Positions 1-12,300 of a DNA stretch of 64,000 nucleotides are shown here, piece after piece. This stretch comes from Buddleja alternifolia (lineage: Eukaryota > Streptophyta > Magnoliopsida > Lamiales > Scrophulariaceae): assembly GCA_019426215.1 (NCBI GenBank), contig CM033393.1, positions 52,020,645 to 52,084,644 of the forward strand. The letters run 5' to 3'. The position numbers and the translations under genes are program-made. The notes beneath the pieces are model-generated. The model worked only from the letters and a program-made list of their open reading frames with translations, was not told the DNA's origin and ran no database searches. How positions within the stretch are numbered: the stretch's first letter is position 1; each line of letters starts with the position of its first letter.

Positions 1-1247
1 CATAAAACAAGATACTGCACCGATGGAGAGTCACGCCACATGACGCTGTCCTAAAGTCATGATTGCCTCCCTACGTACAGGTTCTGACAGCTGATCACGA
101 CTCCAAGATAAAACCCCATTAGCTCACAGCGGTGTCTCATCCTATGTGCACGACCACAAGGAGACGAGGAACCAATCCTTTAGTCACGTTGCCAAAACAC
201 TCTTGTAGGGAGTAAATAAATCATCTCACAAAACTCTATATTAACTCTATATAAAAGTATAAGTTTAGGCCTCTTATATAGTGATGAATAACTAGGTTGT
301 TACAATGAAATAATGACTCAAATAAATTGTGTAATAAAGTTATAATAAAATGGTCATAAATACAAAGAAAGTGGGTCATAAAGATATAAAATGTAACAAC
401 CCTATGTATATAAAGAGTCACAAAATATTATCAAATGAGGCCATAAACTTCTATAAAATTAATAAGATGGAAATTAAGAAAAACAAGAAATTTTAAAGTT
501 TAATTTCCAACAAATTTGACCAGGCATTTCTCTACTTAGTTAGTATGGTCCTTAGGACGCATTTTTTTTAGGAAAAACGTATGCAATATATATATATATA
601 TATATATATGACTAATACTAATAAGCGTGCAACCCTTATGAACAGTAACTTTGTCATCATGACGTGTCGTGCTCTGGTTGGTCGGTTCCTGATTTTAATT
701 TTTTTAAACCCCTGCTCCCAAAACGAGGTAGTTTCATATTTTCCTAGATTTCTTTTTCTTTTTTATTCTCTGTCCAACAAACGTGTCGTTGCATGTGGAT
801 AATCTGTTTCCTGTAGGACCTCATCCATTTAATCAGTGACTAAACTATATATATATGTATATACATATACATATACATATATATACACATGTTCGTATTC
901 TAATCATCTCAGCTTTCAAAAGAATGTCATGTACGTTTGGATTAATTAAAAAGTTAAAAATCAAATGACACGTCATTTTAAAAGCAATATAGATAGCTGC
1001 CTTTGTTGAATGTTTGTCTGCATGTCGATTTAAATATAATGAGGTTTTAAACTTTTATGTGATTCATTACACATTTTCTTTACTTCATCACATGCAAGTG
1101 CTAATTGAAATTTCAAAGGTGCTAAGTTGTAAGGGAATATGTTATGCAGAATTGTATTTTGTGGCGGCTACTACTAAAAGACATGCTTTTTTCAGTTGTA
1201 CTGAGAACTTATCTATTTTTATTTCGACATTCTACACAATTTAGAAA
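1..1247. other. AT-rich intergenic DNA, no gene seen
   Basis: No convincing coding sequence or structural RNA was found. The first 230 bases are less AT-rich and unrecognised. Simple TA repeats lie near 585-609 and 850-892. The short open frames here lack codon bias or any family resemblance. Confidence 0.6.
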
Positions 1248-1256
1248 TAGATTTTA

Positions 1257-1866
1257 GGAAAAATTACTAAAAACCCCTTAAAATAAACTTGTATATCCAA
1301 AAAATCAATGAAAATATTTCTTAATTCAAAAAGCCCATTCCATCAACTTTAAATTCAAAAAGACCCAACATTTAGGGTTATTAAAATCATGGACTTTATT
1401 GCCCTTAGCCTTCTAAATGAAGAATTAAAAAATTATTCTTTTGTATAAAAATTTATTATTTAGAACTTTTGTATTGATAGTTAATATTAATTATGATTTT
1501 AATTTTAATTTTTCAGATTTTTATAATCTTTTTAAAAATTAAAAAGCGTATTTTTGGATAATTACCAAGTTAAATTAAAAATAAAATATATAAGAAATAT
1601 ATAAAATAGTTAATATTAATAATAAAATTCGTCTTTATACAATTTATCAATCTGAAGATTCCAAAACGAAAGGTTTTGAAAGTATAAATCGATTGACCGA
1701 TTCTTAACTTAAGTCAATAAGGGTAATTTAGTCCAAAAAAGTTTCAATCTTAACTTTTGAGTTTTTCAAGTGAAAAGTTGGTGAAATGGGTTTTTTTGAT
1801 TAAGAAATATTCTCATGGATTTTTTGTATATAAAATTTTATTTTAAGGGTTTTTAGTAATTTTCCC
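1257..1866. mobile_element. Mutator-like MITE with long TIRs, 610 bp
   Basis: The two ends are inverted repeats of more than 100 bp. The left end starts GGAAAAATTACTAAAAACCC and the reverse complement of the right end starts GGGAAAATTACTAAAAACCC. The similarity continues inward through the AAAAAATC..ATGA..ATATTTCTTAAT stretch. The element is bounded by a perfect 9-bp direct repeat, TAGATTTTA, at 1248-1256 and 1867-1875. A 9-bp target duplication with long TIRs is typical of Mutator-like elements. There is no coding capacity, so it is non-autonomous. A degenerate relative appears near 17520-18035. Confidence 0.85.
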
Positions 1867-1875
1867 TAGATTTTA

Positions 1876-2887
1876 TTTTTGGCAGAAATGTTGTTTAAGG
1901 GGAATGATATTAGCACTCCACAAATTACTACATATTAAATTTTATATTTAAATATGACGTGAATGCCCTTAGATCTTAAAACTACCCTTATAATATCAAA
2001 AAATTCATTATCATATTATAATATTTTCTTTACTACTTTAAATTACAGTCAATTAAAAAATAATACATAAAAGAAATAATTAATTAAAATGTAGGCATCA
2101 TCGGAAAAAATCAAAACAATACCATGTAAAATTTGATAATGACAATTATAATATACACAAAAAAACAAAAAGTGAATATTAACATCAATTAATTTACTCC
2201 ACTTACTTTATATGAGTACATAGTAATTAATAATTTATTTTTGTTCGTCAATAAGTATTTCATCAACACAATTACACAGAAAGAAGTAATACAAATCAAT
2301 CGTCACCCATATCAAACAAAAAAATAATTATGTCAGAAGTAGTTAGCAACTTTTCATGCAACATGCATGTAAATAAATAATGATTTTATATTTGAATACT
2401 CAAAAAAGATATTAACAAAAAGAAGATATTTTTCATTCTTTTACAGTCTTGATGAATAATTTTAGAATATATGTTTTACAACATTATGCTATTCATAAAT
2501 ATATTATTTGGATGCAATTAATTAGATAAATTAAAAGGAGATCCTTTTTTTTTCCTATTCTATATCATACATTAAAGTATTTAGTGGCATGGTGGTGTAC
2601 ATGGTGGTAACAAGGAACGAAGTAAAAAATTGGTTATTGTTTATTAATGAATATTTTTGTCATTTTCCTAGAGAGAAGAATGACAATGGAGCTTCTATAA
2701 CAATTTTTGCAGTTCAATATCATTTCCCGTTGTTTAATTATTTAAGTATAATTAACTTTTATTACAAGTGTAGCCAGTAAAATACCAGTTATCGAAAAGA
2801 AACAAATTTAAAACAATACCAACTGAAAGTTTTGTTAAACGAAAAAGGCATGCAGTGACCAAAAGGAAAAGGAAACATTCGACTGTT
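1876..2887. other. AT-rich intergenic DNA, no gene seen
   Basis: I see no gene, RNA or complete mobile element. The sequence around 1900-2000 resembles the start of a MITE-type repeat, but I could not find a matching inverted end. Confidence 0.55.
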
Positions 2888-2897
2888 AAAAAGAATA

Positions 2898-3154
2898 GAG
2901 AAAATTATACACAGACTCCCTCATTTATTGTGTAATTACAAAAACTTCTCACACTTATTGAAAATTACCAACACACCCCCTCATGTTAAAAATTTCTTAC
3001 AATTGCGCCCCTATGTGTAACAATTCTTACAATTTTACCCCTATAAACATTTCAAATAGACTCCGAGGGCGAGGAGGGTGTTGGTAATTTCCAATAATTG
3101 AGGGAAAGTTTTTGTAATTACACAATAAGTGAGGGGTCTGTGTATAATTTTCCC
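2898..3154. mobile_element. Mutator-like MITE, 257 bp
   Basis: This element has TIRs of about 85 bp. The left begins GAGAAAATTATACACAGAC and the reverse complement of the right begins GGGAAAATTATACACAGAC. Both continue into the TTATTGTGTAATTACAAAAAC block. It is flanked by a perfect 10-bp direct repeat, AAAAAGAATA, at 2888-2897 and 3155-3164. It lies about 180 bp downstream of the SDR stop codon and has no coding capacity. Confidence 0.85.
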
Positions 3155-3338
3155 AAAAAGAATATACAGAAACCACATAAGCTTATCAAAGGCACAGTAA
3201 TTCCAAACAAATTACAAAATATTAGCAATAGCCCAACAACAATTTATCTCAACTGAATCTCTTTTACATGTCATGATCACATCAATCAACAATATGATCA
3301 AAACTTATTTACCTTTATCAAATACATACATAGACTTT

Positions 3339-6300
3339 TTACATATATGACCGCATTCGAGGCCTCACCAAAGACTGGGCACCATCAACAAATGTGGTTG
3401 TTCCAGTCATATACCTTGATCCATCACTAATCAAATAAATGACAGTTGAAGCCAAATCCTTTTTAACATCAAGCCATCGATGCAAAGGCGTGACCTCGTT
3501 AACCAATTTTTCTGCCCTCTCCTTCCCCACAGACAGAGGGTACTCGTCGTGAAGATGCAAGCCACGTGCTATTGCATTGACCCTTATTTGATACTTCCCT
3601 ATCTCCAAAGCAGCTGTCTGCCAAAAATACTATATGTAAGTATTCACGGAAATTTCAGTAATGTTATAGAATCACCAATAACTTAGATCCCAGGTAGCTA
3701 TGTGATGATCAATTCGGAAAATTTAGTCATTCCCACTTAAAATTTGAGGATTCTTTGCACATACACGACCAGAACATAAATGCAACAATAGTTAACATAA
3801 GCTACAGCACAAGATATAACGAAAATTTGATGGTTGTACTATTATCTATTTTGCTACTTTACAAACCTTACAGGAATGGAAATAATCAATATGAACTTTT
3901 TTGAAAACCTTTCTTGCTTTACAATTTGTGGGAGGCACGGAATAGCAAACACCACTTGTTATTTTATCAACTTCCATTTATGTCCAGTACAACCATCTAA
4001 CTCATTATATATAGATTGGAAGTGATGCAAAATGCGACCAACAGGGAAACAAAATATTATTATGATTTGCTGGAGAAGATTAGAACGGCACAGAAGTGAT
4101 GGCTCCTTGGTATCATAATTGCAAATATTGAGTTTCATTCATACCAATCTTCAAACACTATTGTCCCATTCAACCTCCACATTTAACTTATTCACAATTG
4201 TTTACTCCCCCACCCACCTACACACACTCAAAAATAAAAAGAACAAAAAAAAGGAGGAAAAGAAAAGCAAATGCTAGATTCCATACTTCATCATATGCAC
4301 TGTTATCATGGTAATATATGAACTCATACAGTTGATAAATCTAGTAACTAGATAAAATGTGCTACACTTACCCTTACTAGCTGCTGCACTCCAGCTAAGC
4401 ATGAACCATATGCTGCCGCTCCTTGATACAACCCTCTTTCAGCCCCAATGATTGAGGTCATGAATACAATGGATCCCCCAGATTTCTGATCACGCATTAT
4501 TTTGCCCACAGATTTTAAAAGATACCATGCAGCCATAAAATTGGTTTTCACGATCTTTTTGAATTCAGCTTCAGCTAAAGACAGAGGATCTTGCATCTTT
4601 CCTGTTTCAGATAGTTACAAGTTCATAGTTCTACTTGCAACAGCATAAGCAGATATAATATGTAGTATCTATTATGTTACTCTTTCACCCAATGTCAGGA
4701 ACTAGAAATCAAATGCAAAGTAGAAAATATGACTAGTAAAAACCAGAGAACTATCAAGTAATTGATAACATTCCAATATCAAGCCAGGACATGAGCCATG
4801 AAACATTAACACCAAATGGAAACACCCCACTGCTGAAGCTGTTTGCGGGAGTGGGCATGATGAGCATATAAAAATAAGTATGCCGGTAAAAACTTTCCAC
4901 ATTTTGAATGCTCTTTCTCCATTTCCGGGTGAAAAGAAGATGCATTCATCATATGTAGCTATAAATTGTTCAGCAAGATGAAAATGGTGAGGATTGTAAG
5001 AGAAGGGAATCGGTAGAGGATGCAATGAATCACTTGGATTCAAATGAACATTTCAGGTAATTTCTTGTTGGATATAGGCTTTTGATTAAACAGCATCAAA
5101 CATCTTCTAATTAAGAATAATTAAAACTTTGACATTCTCTTCAAATGATTCGATATGGGAAATATTGCCTACTGCATGATTCTCAGGAGGGATTGCGCAT
5201 CAGCTCTTGTCAAAGAGGGCAAAAAGAGAAATAGGTATTTGCTTAAGGAATAAAAACCAGAGGATGTCAGGATAGAATGGGGGGGAAGCTTTATGTGACG
5301 ACCAGAGCCGGGATTAGATAGAAACATATCAAAGTTGAGCCGATTATAAGAAGCTATCCAGCCGTGAGAGGATCCGATGACCTCAGCATCATCGTCGGGT
5401 ACTTCTATGTCATCGTCAGGTACATCTACTTCTTCCCCGCATCTCTTGGGGACACCTATGAATGTGTGCTCTAGAAGGCTGTAGAACCAGTAAACCCTAT
5501 TATCCGTGGGGAAACCTCCTGTAGGTAGCATCAGCCATGGCAAGGTCGATGGGCAAGGGGCTGACTCGTTCGAAAGGCTCAAAGTCCCGTTATGCATGAC
5601 TTTACTGCCAGAACTACCGCCATTTTTTAGGTAAGTTAGATATTTAGGAATTCTGGCTCGAGATCCGGCCGCTGATTGCCGAGAAAGCCATCTGACTAAG
5701 GAAGACATTTTTGTGAAGCAACTGTTTTTTCAGAGAAAACGGCGATGATGTTGTGAAGTAACCTCAAACCCTAAAAGTTTCTATGAGCTTCAGCCTTTAT
5801 CTTGACCACTATAAGCTGTGAGCTCGGCCGCTTTCCTATTTCGCTTTTCCGCCTATTAATAGAATAGGTCCCGAAAAAGCGGCCCGCCTTTCTTCATCTA
5901 TACCAGCTGCCGCGCACGAACCAATAGAAAGGATTTCAGCGTCCCTCTCTAGATAAGAAGCAGAACGCGCCATCACCTACAGCCCTTTCCTCTGCCGGGG
6001 ACTTCCAAGAAATGAAAACGGGCGGCATCGTCGTATGCTCCACTTTTGTTGCCCTGGTTTATATCCCGGAGTACTCCTATGGCCGATCTGTCACCCAACC
6101 TACTTAAACAACCTAAAAGCTTGACTTGGGCTTTTCATAGTGGTCAACATAAAGGCTGAAATTCATAGAAACTTTTAGGGTTTGAGGTTACTTCACAAAA
6201 TCATCGCCGTTTTCTCTTAAAAAAAAGTTGTTTCACAAAAATGTCTTCCTTAGTCAGATGGCTTTCTCGGCAATCAGCGGCCGGATCTCGAGCCAGAATT

Positions 6301-9300
6301 CCTAAGTATCTAACTTACCTAAAAAAATGGCGGTAGTTCTGGCAGTAAAATCATGCAGATCGGGACTTTGAGCCCTTCAAACGAGTCAGCCCCTTGCCCA
6401 TCGACCTTGCCATGGCTAATGCTACCTACAGGAGGTTTCCCCACGGATAATATGGTTTACTGGTTCTACAGCCTTCTAGAGCACACATTCATAGGTGTCC
6501 CCAAGAGAGGCGGGGAAGAAGTAGATGTACCTGACGATGACGTAGAAGTACCCGACGATGACGCTGAGGTCATCGGATCCTCTCACGGCTGGATAGCTTC
6601 TTATAATCGGCGCAACTTTGATATGTTTCTATCTAATCCCGGCTCTGGTCGTCACATAAAGCTTCCCCCCCATTCACTCAGTATGGGTAAGCAATCAAAT
6701 TATCAGATCATATCAACAAATCTGAAAAACTTTTACCTATTATCTCCATCCTGTAGAGTCTAACACATCATAAATCAAATTAAAATGACCAATCTCACAA
6801 TTACCAATCAAGACTCTCAATGTTGATTCATGAAAATATGTTCTCAACCAGGGCATTTCATATGATATTTAATTAGTTCTATATATTAAAGTTATATAGT
6901 TAGTTTTATATATAAGTATAAGTAAAAGTGTTGTTTAGTTTAACACTTTACAAAGTGCTATTTAGCCGATTAGCTTTAGTATAAAAAGGCTAGTTAGTTA
7001 GTTATTTTCTAAAATACAGATTTACAAATTGTAATCACTTCTCCTCCCGATTAATATATATATCATCATCTCTTTCAGTTTCTTCAATCTTAACATGGCA
7101 CCAGAGCCACTTTTTCGATCTTCTGGATAACTTCTTGCGATTTAGATCGGGTGTTCTTCTCCTTCTTTTTGCTCTCATTCCAATCGATTAAGATCGATTG
7201 TATTTTACCTTGTTTTTTCATCGATTGAGATCGATTTCCTAGGGTTTCACTAGAATTCTATCGATTAAAATCGATTTCCCTCATCAAAATCGCTTGAATT
7301 AAAAATAATCAATTGAGATTGATTGTTTCGGTTAAAATCATCGGTTCAATCTTCTGTTTTTGGTGTATCTTGATCCAATTTTGGGTTTTTTTTTGTCTTC
7401 CGCAATCGTATACTCTGAAATCTTGTTATCGTCGTCATGTCTAAAGGAGAGTCTGCTGTAGCAAAGATTCCAGATGTTGATTCTCAACATCCAATGTATG
7501 TTCATCCTTCAGATACCCCTACGCTCGATCTTGTTACTGAAATCTTGCGAGGGTCAGACAACTACAAAGTCTGGAGCAGGGAGATGCTTGTAGCTTTGGA
7601 GGCGAAGAATAAACTTGGATTCATCACTGGTGAATGCAAACAACCTGATGCAGACTCAGACTTATTGCCTCAGTGGAAAAGATGCAACGCTTTGGTAAAA
7701 TCCTGGATTCATAGATCCATCTCTCGTGACTTAATTCAAGGAGTTATTTACACAGAATCAGCATTCTTAATATGGAGAGATTTAAAAGAGCGTTTTGATA
7801 GGATCAATGGTGCTCGGCTTTATGCACTATACAGGGAAATTAATACAATTACACAGGGTAGCCTTAATGTCACAGAATACTATTCTAAGCTTAGGAGCCT
7901 TTGGGATGAGTATGAAAGTTTAATACCTTCTCCTTCTGCAGTTATATCAAAAGAGTACACTGATTTTTGCACACAACTAAAAATGATGCAGTTTTTAATG
8001 GGATTGAATGAGTGTTATAACAACCTGAAATCCCAAATTCTGATCATGTCCCCATTGCCAACACATAATCAAGTGTACTCAATGCTTAGTAATGAAGAGG
8101 GACAGAGAGGGCTCAATATTAAGCATGTGGTTGTGGATAACAGTGTCACTTTTATGACCAATAACCCTAATTCTGAACCTGTCAAAAGTGGTATAGTGTG
8201 TAGTCATTGTGGATTTAATGGACATACCATGGAAAAGTGTTTTAAGCTAATTGGTTATCCCCCTAACTGGAATAGAGGAGGGAGAAGAGGAGGAAGGAAT
8301 AATAGAGGGGGTGGAAGAAACAACACTGGAGGTGGTAGAATTTTTAATACTAATCAAGTAACCTCTGTCTCTATTGCACAAGAAATTGAATCCACAGGAA
8401 TTACTCATACTTGTGGAGACAAAGTGACTACTGGATTTCCTCAATCCACATCCCTTACAGTGCAGCAGTATCAGCAACTACTGAAATTGCTCAATGACTC
8501 AACTTCAGAGGCTACTGGACCAACAAATCAAGCAAATTGTGCAGGTATTATCTCTAATTTTTCAGAGTGCTTACCTGATAGTTGGATTATTGATACAGGG
8601 GCTAATCAACACATGTTAGCTAATAAACTATGGTTAAATTCCTCTTTTGCTCTCTGTGATTCTCATAATGTTGTTAAGTTGCCTAATGGCATTTCTAGTA
8701 CTGTGACACATGTTGGAAATATTATGATAGGAGATGAGTTGTCTCTTAATGAAGTATTGTATGTGCCAGATTTCAAGCATAACCTGTTATCAGTTTCAAA
8801 ATTAGCATCTGAAAATGATATATATGTGAGTTTCTATCCTCAATTCTGTCTTGTACAGGGGATTTGGAATGGCAAGATCATGGGGATTGGTGAACTGAAG
8901 AATGGACTATACTATCTCCAGCCAGTTCCCTGTGATCAATTGCATGTTTTGAGACATTCCTGTAATAATGTTTCGAGTAGTAATAATGTTAGTAACGCTA
9001 TGATAAATAAAGTCAATCTGTGGCATAGGAGATTTGGTCATATGGCCTTTAGGAGATTTAAATTTCTTCCTGATTTGCAAATTCATGTAGAGGATAATTT
9101 TCAATGTGATGTTTGCCCTTTAGCTAAGCAATCAAGATCTGTTTTTCCTACAAGAAATAATTTCAGTTCTAGAGTTTTTGAACTTATCCATGTTGATGTA
9201 TGAGGTCCATATAGAGAAGCTACATATAATCAAGAGACATATTTTCTTACAGTTGTTGATGACTTTTCCAGATCAACATGGGTTTTCTTGATGAAATTCA

Positions 9301-12300
9301 AATCTGAAGTTCTGGATCATTTAAAGAAGTTTTTAGCTTATGTTGATACTCAATTTTCTTCTAAAATAAAGCTTATTCGAACTGATAATGCATGGGAGTT
9401 TTTTAGCCATGAATGTAATCATCTGTTTAGTTCTTTAGGGATTATTCATCAGAGCTCTTGCATTTATACACCACAACAGAATGGTGTTGTTGAAAGAAAG
9501 CATAGGCATATCTTGAATGTGGCAAGATCTCTGAAATTTCATTCACATGTGCCTATTAAATATTGGGGAGAATGTGTACTCACAGGAGTATACTTGATCA
9601 ATAGAACTCCTACACCCCTTCTAAAGGGTAAAACACCTTTTGAGGTGTTACATGGAAAAGCTCCTGCCTATACTCACTTGAAAGTGTTTGGGTGCCTCTG
9701 TTTTTCCAAAGTTCTGAATCAGCATGACAAATTTCAGCATAGAGCTAAACCATGTGTTTTTATGGGGTATGCACCTACTCAAAAAGGGTACAAGTTATTA
9801 GATTTAAACTCTCATACTTTTTTAGTCTCAAGAGATGTTGTTTTTAATGAAAATGTTTTCCCTTTTGCTGTTTCTAGTGATCATCAGACTAGACAGTCTT
9901 TTCCTACACATGATCCTAGGCTTTATTATGATGATTTTATTTTACCTTATACCTCTTATGATACCATTTCTATTCCTGAGCATGTGCAAGGTGATAATGG
10001 AACTACACATGATCATATTGATACTCATATTAATCTGCCTGTTTCAAATGCAAACCTTCCTGTTAGTATGGATACTCAGTCTCAACTTAGGAGGTCTGAT
10101 AGAGTTGTTAAACCACCCTATTGGAGTAAAGATTATGTAAGTCCTTTTATTCCAGATTCTAATTATGTTTGTCATACTAAATATCCATTGTCTGATTTTA
10201 TTCAGTATCATAATATCAGTTCCAAATATAGAGCTTTTCTTAGTACTATTTCTAGTGTTGCTATTCCTAATTCATATAATGAGGCTAAACAGAATGAACA
10301 CTGGAAAAAGGCTATGCAAACTGAAATTGCAGCTTTAGAGCTGAATCACACTTGGGATATAGTTGATTTACCTTTACATAAAAAACCTATTGGATGTAGA
10401 TGGGTTTATAATATCAAGTATAAGTCAGATGGTACAATTGAACGGTATAAAGCTCGATTAGTAGCAAAAGGATATACACAACAAGAGGGCATTGACTATA
10501 CTGAAACATTCTCACCTGTGGCAAAACATGTCACTGTTAGGTTGGTAATTTCTATTGCAGCTATGCAGGACTGGCCTCTTTGGCAAATGGATGTAACTAA
10601 TGCATTTCTTCAAGGAGACTTGCATGAAGAAGTGTATATGGCTATACCACAGGGTTTTAATGTTAAAGGTAAACAAGACAAGCCTCAGGTATGTAAACTG
10701 CTTAAGTAATTGTATGGTTTGAAACAAGCTTCTAGACAATGGAACCACAAATTTTCTGAAGCTTTGTCTAAGCATGGTTTTATTCAATCCTTTAATGATT
10801 ATTCTCTCTTTGTCAAATCAAGGGGGAGTAGCATTGTTTATCTGTTAGTTTATGTGGATGATATTATCATCACAGGGAATGATTCTGTGCTTATACATGA
10901 ATGTAAAGATTATTTGAATCATACCTTTCACATGAAAGATTTAGGGGAGCTAAAATTTTTCTTAGGCATTGAGATTGCTAGATCAAAAAAGGGCATAGTT
11001 ATGAATCAAAGGAAGTATGCTTTGGAACTTCTTGCTGAGACTGGGATGTTGGGTTGCAAGCCTTTGAGTACTCCTATAGAAATAAATGTTAAATACTCTG
11101 ATAATGATTCTAGAATAGAGGATCCTCTTATTACTAATGTCACTGAATATCAGAGAGTGGTAGGTAAACTGATATACTTATGTTTAACTAGACCAGACTT
11201 GGGTTATGCTATTCAAGTACTTAGCCAGTTTATGCATAGTCCAAGAAAATCACATCTTGATGCTATGTATAGAGTGTTAAGATATATTAAGGGTAAACCA
11301 GGTCTTGGTTTATTAATGTCTGCTTCATCTAATTTTACTTTGACTGCCTTTTGTGATTCAGATTGGGCTTCATGCCCTATGACAAGAAAGTCACTTACTG
11401 GTTTTGCTATTAAGTTTGGAAGTTCACTGATTGCTTGGAAAGTAAAGAAACAAAGCACAGTTTCCAGGAGCTCTGCAGAGGCAGAGTATAGAGCATTAGG
11501 ATCAGTCACTTGTGAGGTTTTATGGCTGCTCAGTATATTGAAAGATTTAAAGATTCAAGTTCAATTACCAGTGTCAGTTTTCACAGACAGTAAATCAGCT
11601 ATACAACTAGCTGTTAATCCTGTTTATCATGAGAAGTCCAAGCACATTGAGGTGGATTGTCACTTCATTAGGGAGAAATTGCAGCAGGGTTTGATCAAGA
11701 CATTTTTTATTTCTTCCAAGGAGCAACCAGCTGATTTACTTACAAAGGCCATTGGGAAAGATCAATTTGAGTATCTTCTGTGCAAACTTGGTGTGCACAA
11801 TCTCTTTGCCCAACAAGTTTGAGGGGGAGTATTAAAGTTATATAGTTAGTTTTATATATAAGTATAAGTAAAAGTGTTGTTTAGTTTAACACTTTACAAA
11901 GTGCTATTTAGCCGATTAGCTTTAGTATAAAAAGGCTAGTTAGTTAGTTATTTTCTAAAATACAGATTTACAAATTGTAATCACTTCTCCTCCCGATTAA
12001 TATATATATCATCATCTCTTTCAGTTTCTTCAATCTTAACACTATACAATTAATACCACACTTTAATATATCAAAAATAAGTACAGGAAAGAAAAAATAG
12101 AAATGAAAACAAGTATTAAGGGGCTAATCTGTCAGTTCACCTTCATAGGAATAACAATTGACAAAAGCATCCAAATTCCCCAACACTCTCCTAGCCTTCT
12201 CCACCGCATCATCAAAAACCGCCTCACTCTCTTCTTCCATATCCAGCCCCACCACCTCGACCGAAACGACGCCGCTTAAAGACCCCTTAATCTTATCGGC

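Larger units (their letters stand above)
5275..6675. repeat. Inverted duplication of a gene fragment (about 540-bp arms)
   Basis: The left arm is about 5275-5812 and the right arm about 6127-6675. They are near-identical in reverse complement, running from a 5'-leader block (AAACTTTTAGGGTTTGAGG) through the DUF295-like fragment to AAGCTTCCCCCCCATTC. A roughly 315-bp spacer separates them. A transcript through this intron could fold into a long hairpin. I did not find clear terminal repeats or a target duplication outside the arms. Confidence 0.8.
6879..12046 (+). mobile_element. Complete Ty1/Copia LTR retrotransposon with TSD
   Basis: The element spans 6884-12041 (5158 bp) and is flanked by the 5-bp duplication CTATA at 6879-6883 and 12042-12046. 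It has two 212-bp LTRs, a primer-binding site next to the 5' LTR, one long gag-pol region in Copia order (protease, integrase, RT, RNase H) and a polypurine tract before the 3' LTR. The LTRs look identical by eye, which implies a recent insertion. It sits in the SDR gene's third intron, in the opposite orientation to that gene. The LTRs start TA rather than TG, and end CA. Confidence 0.95.
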
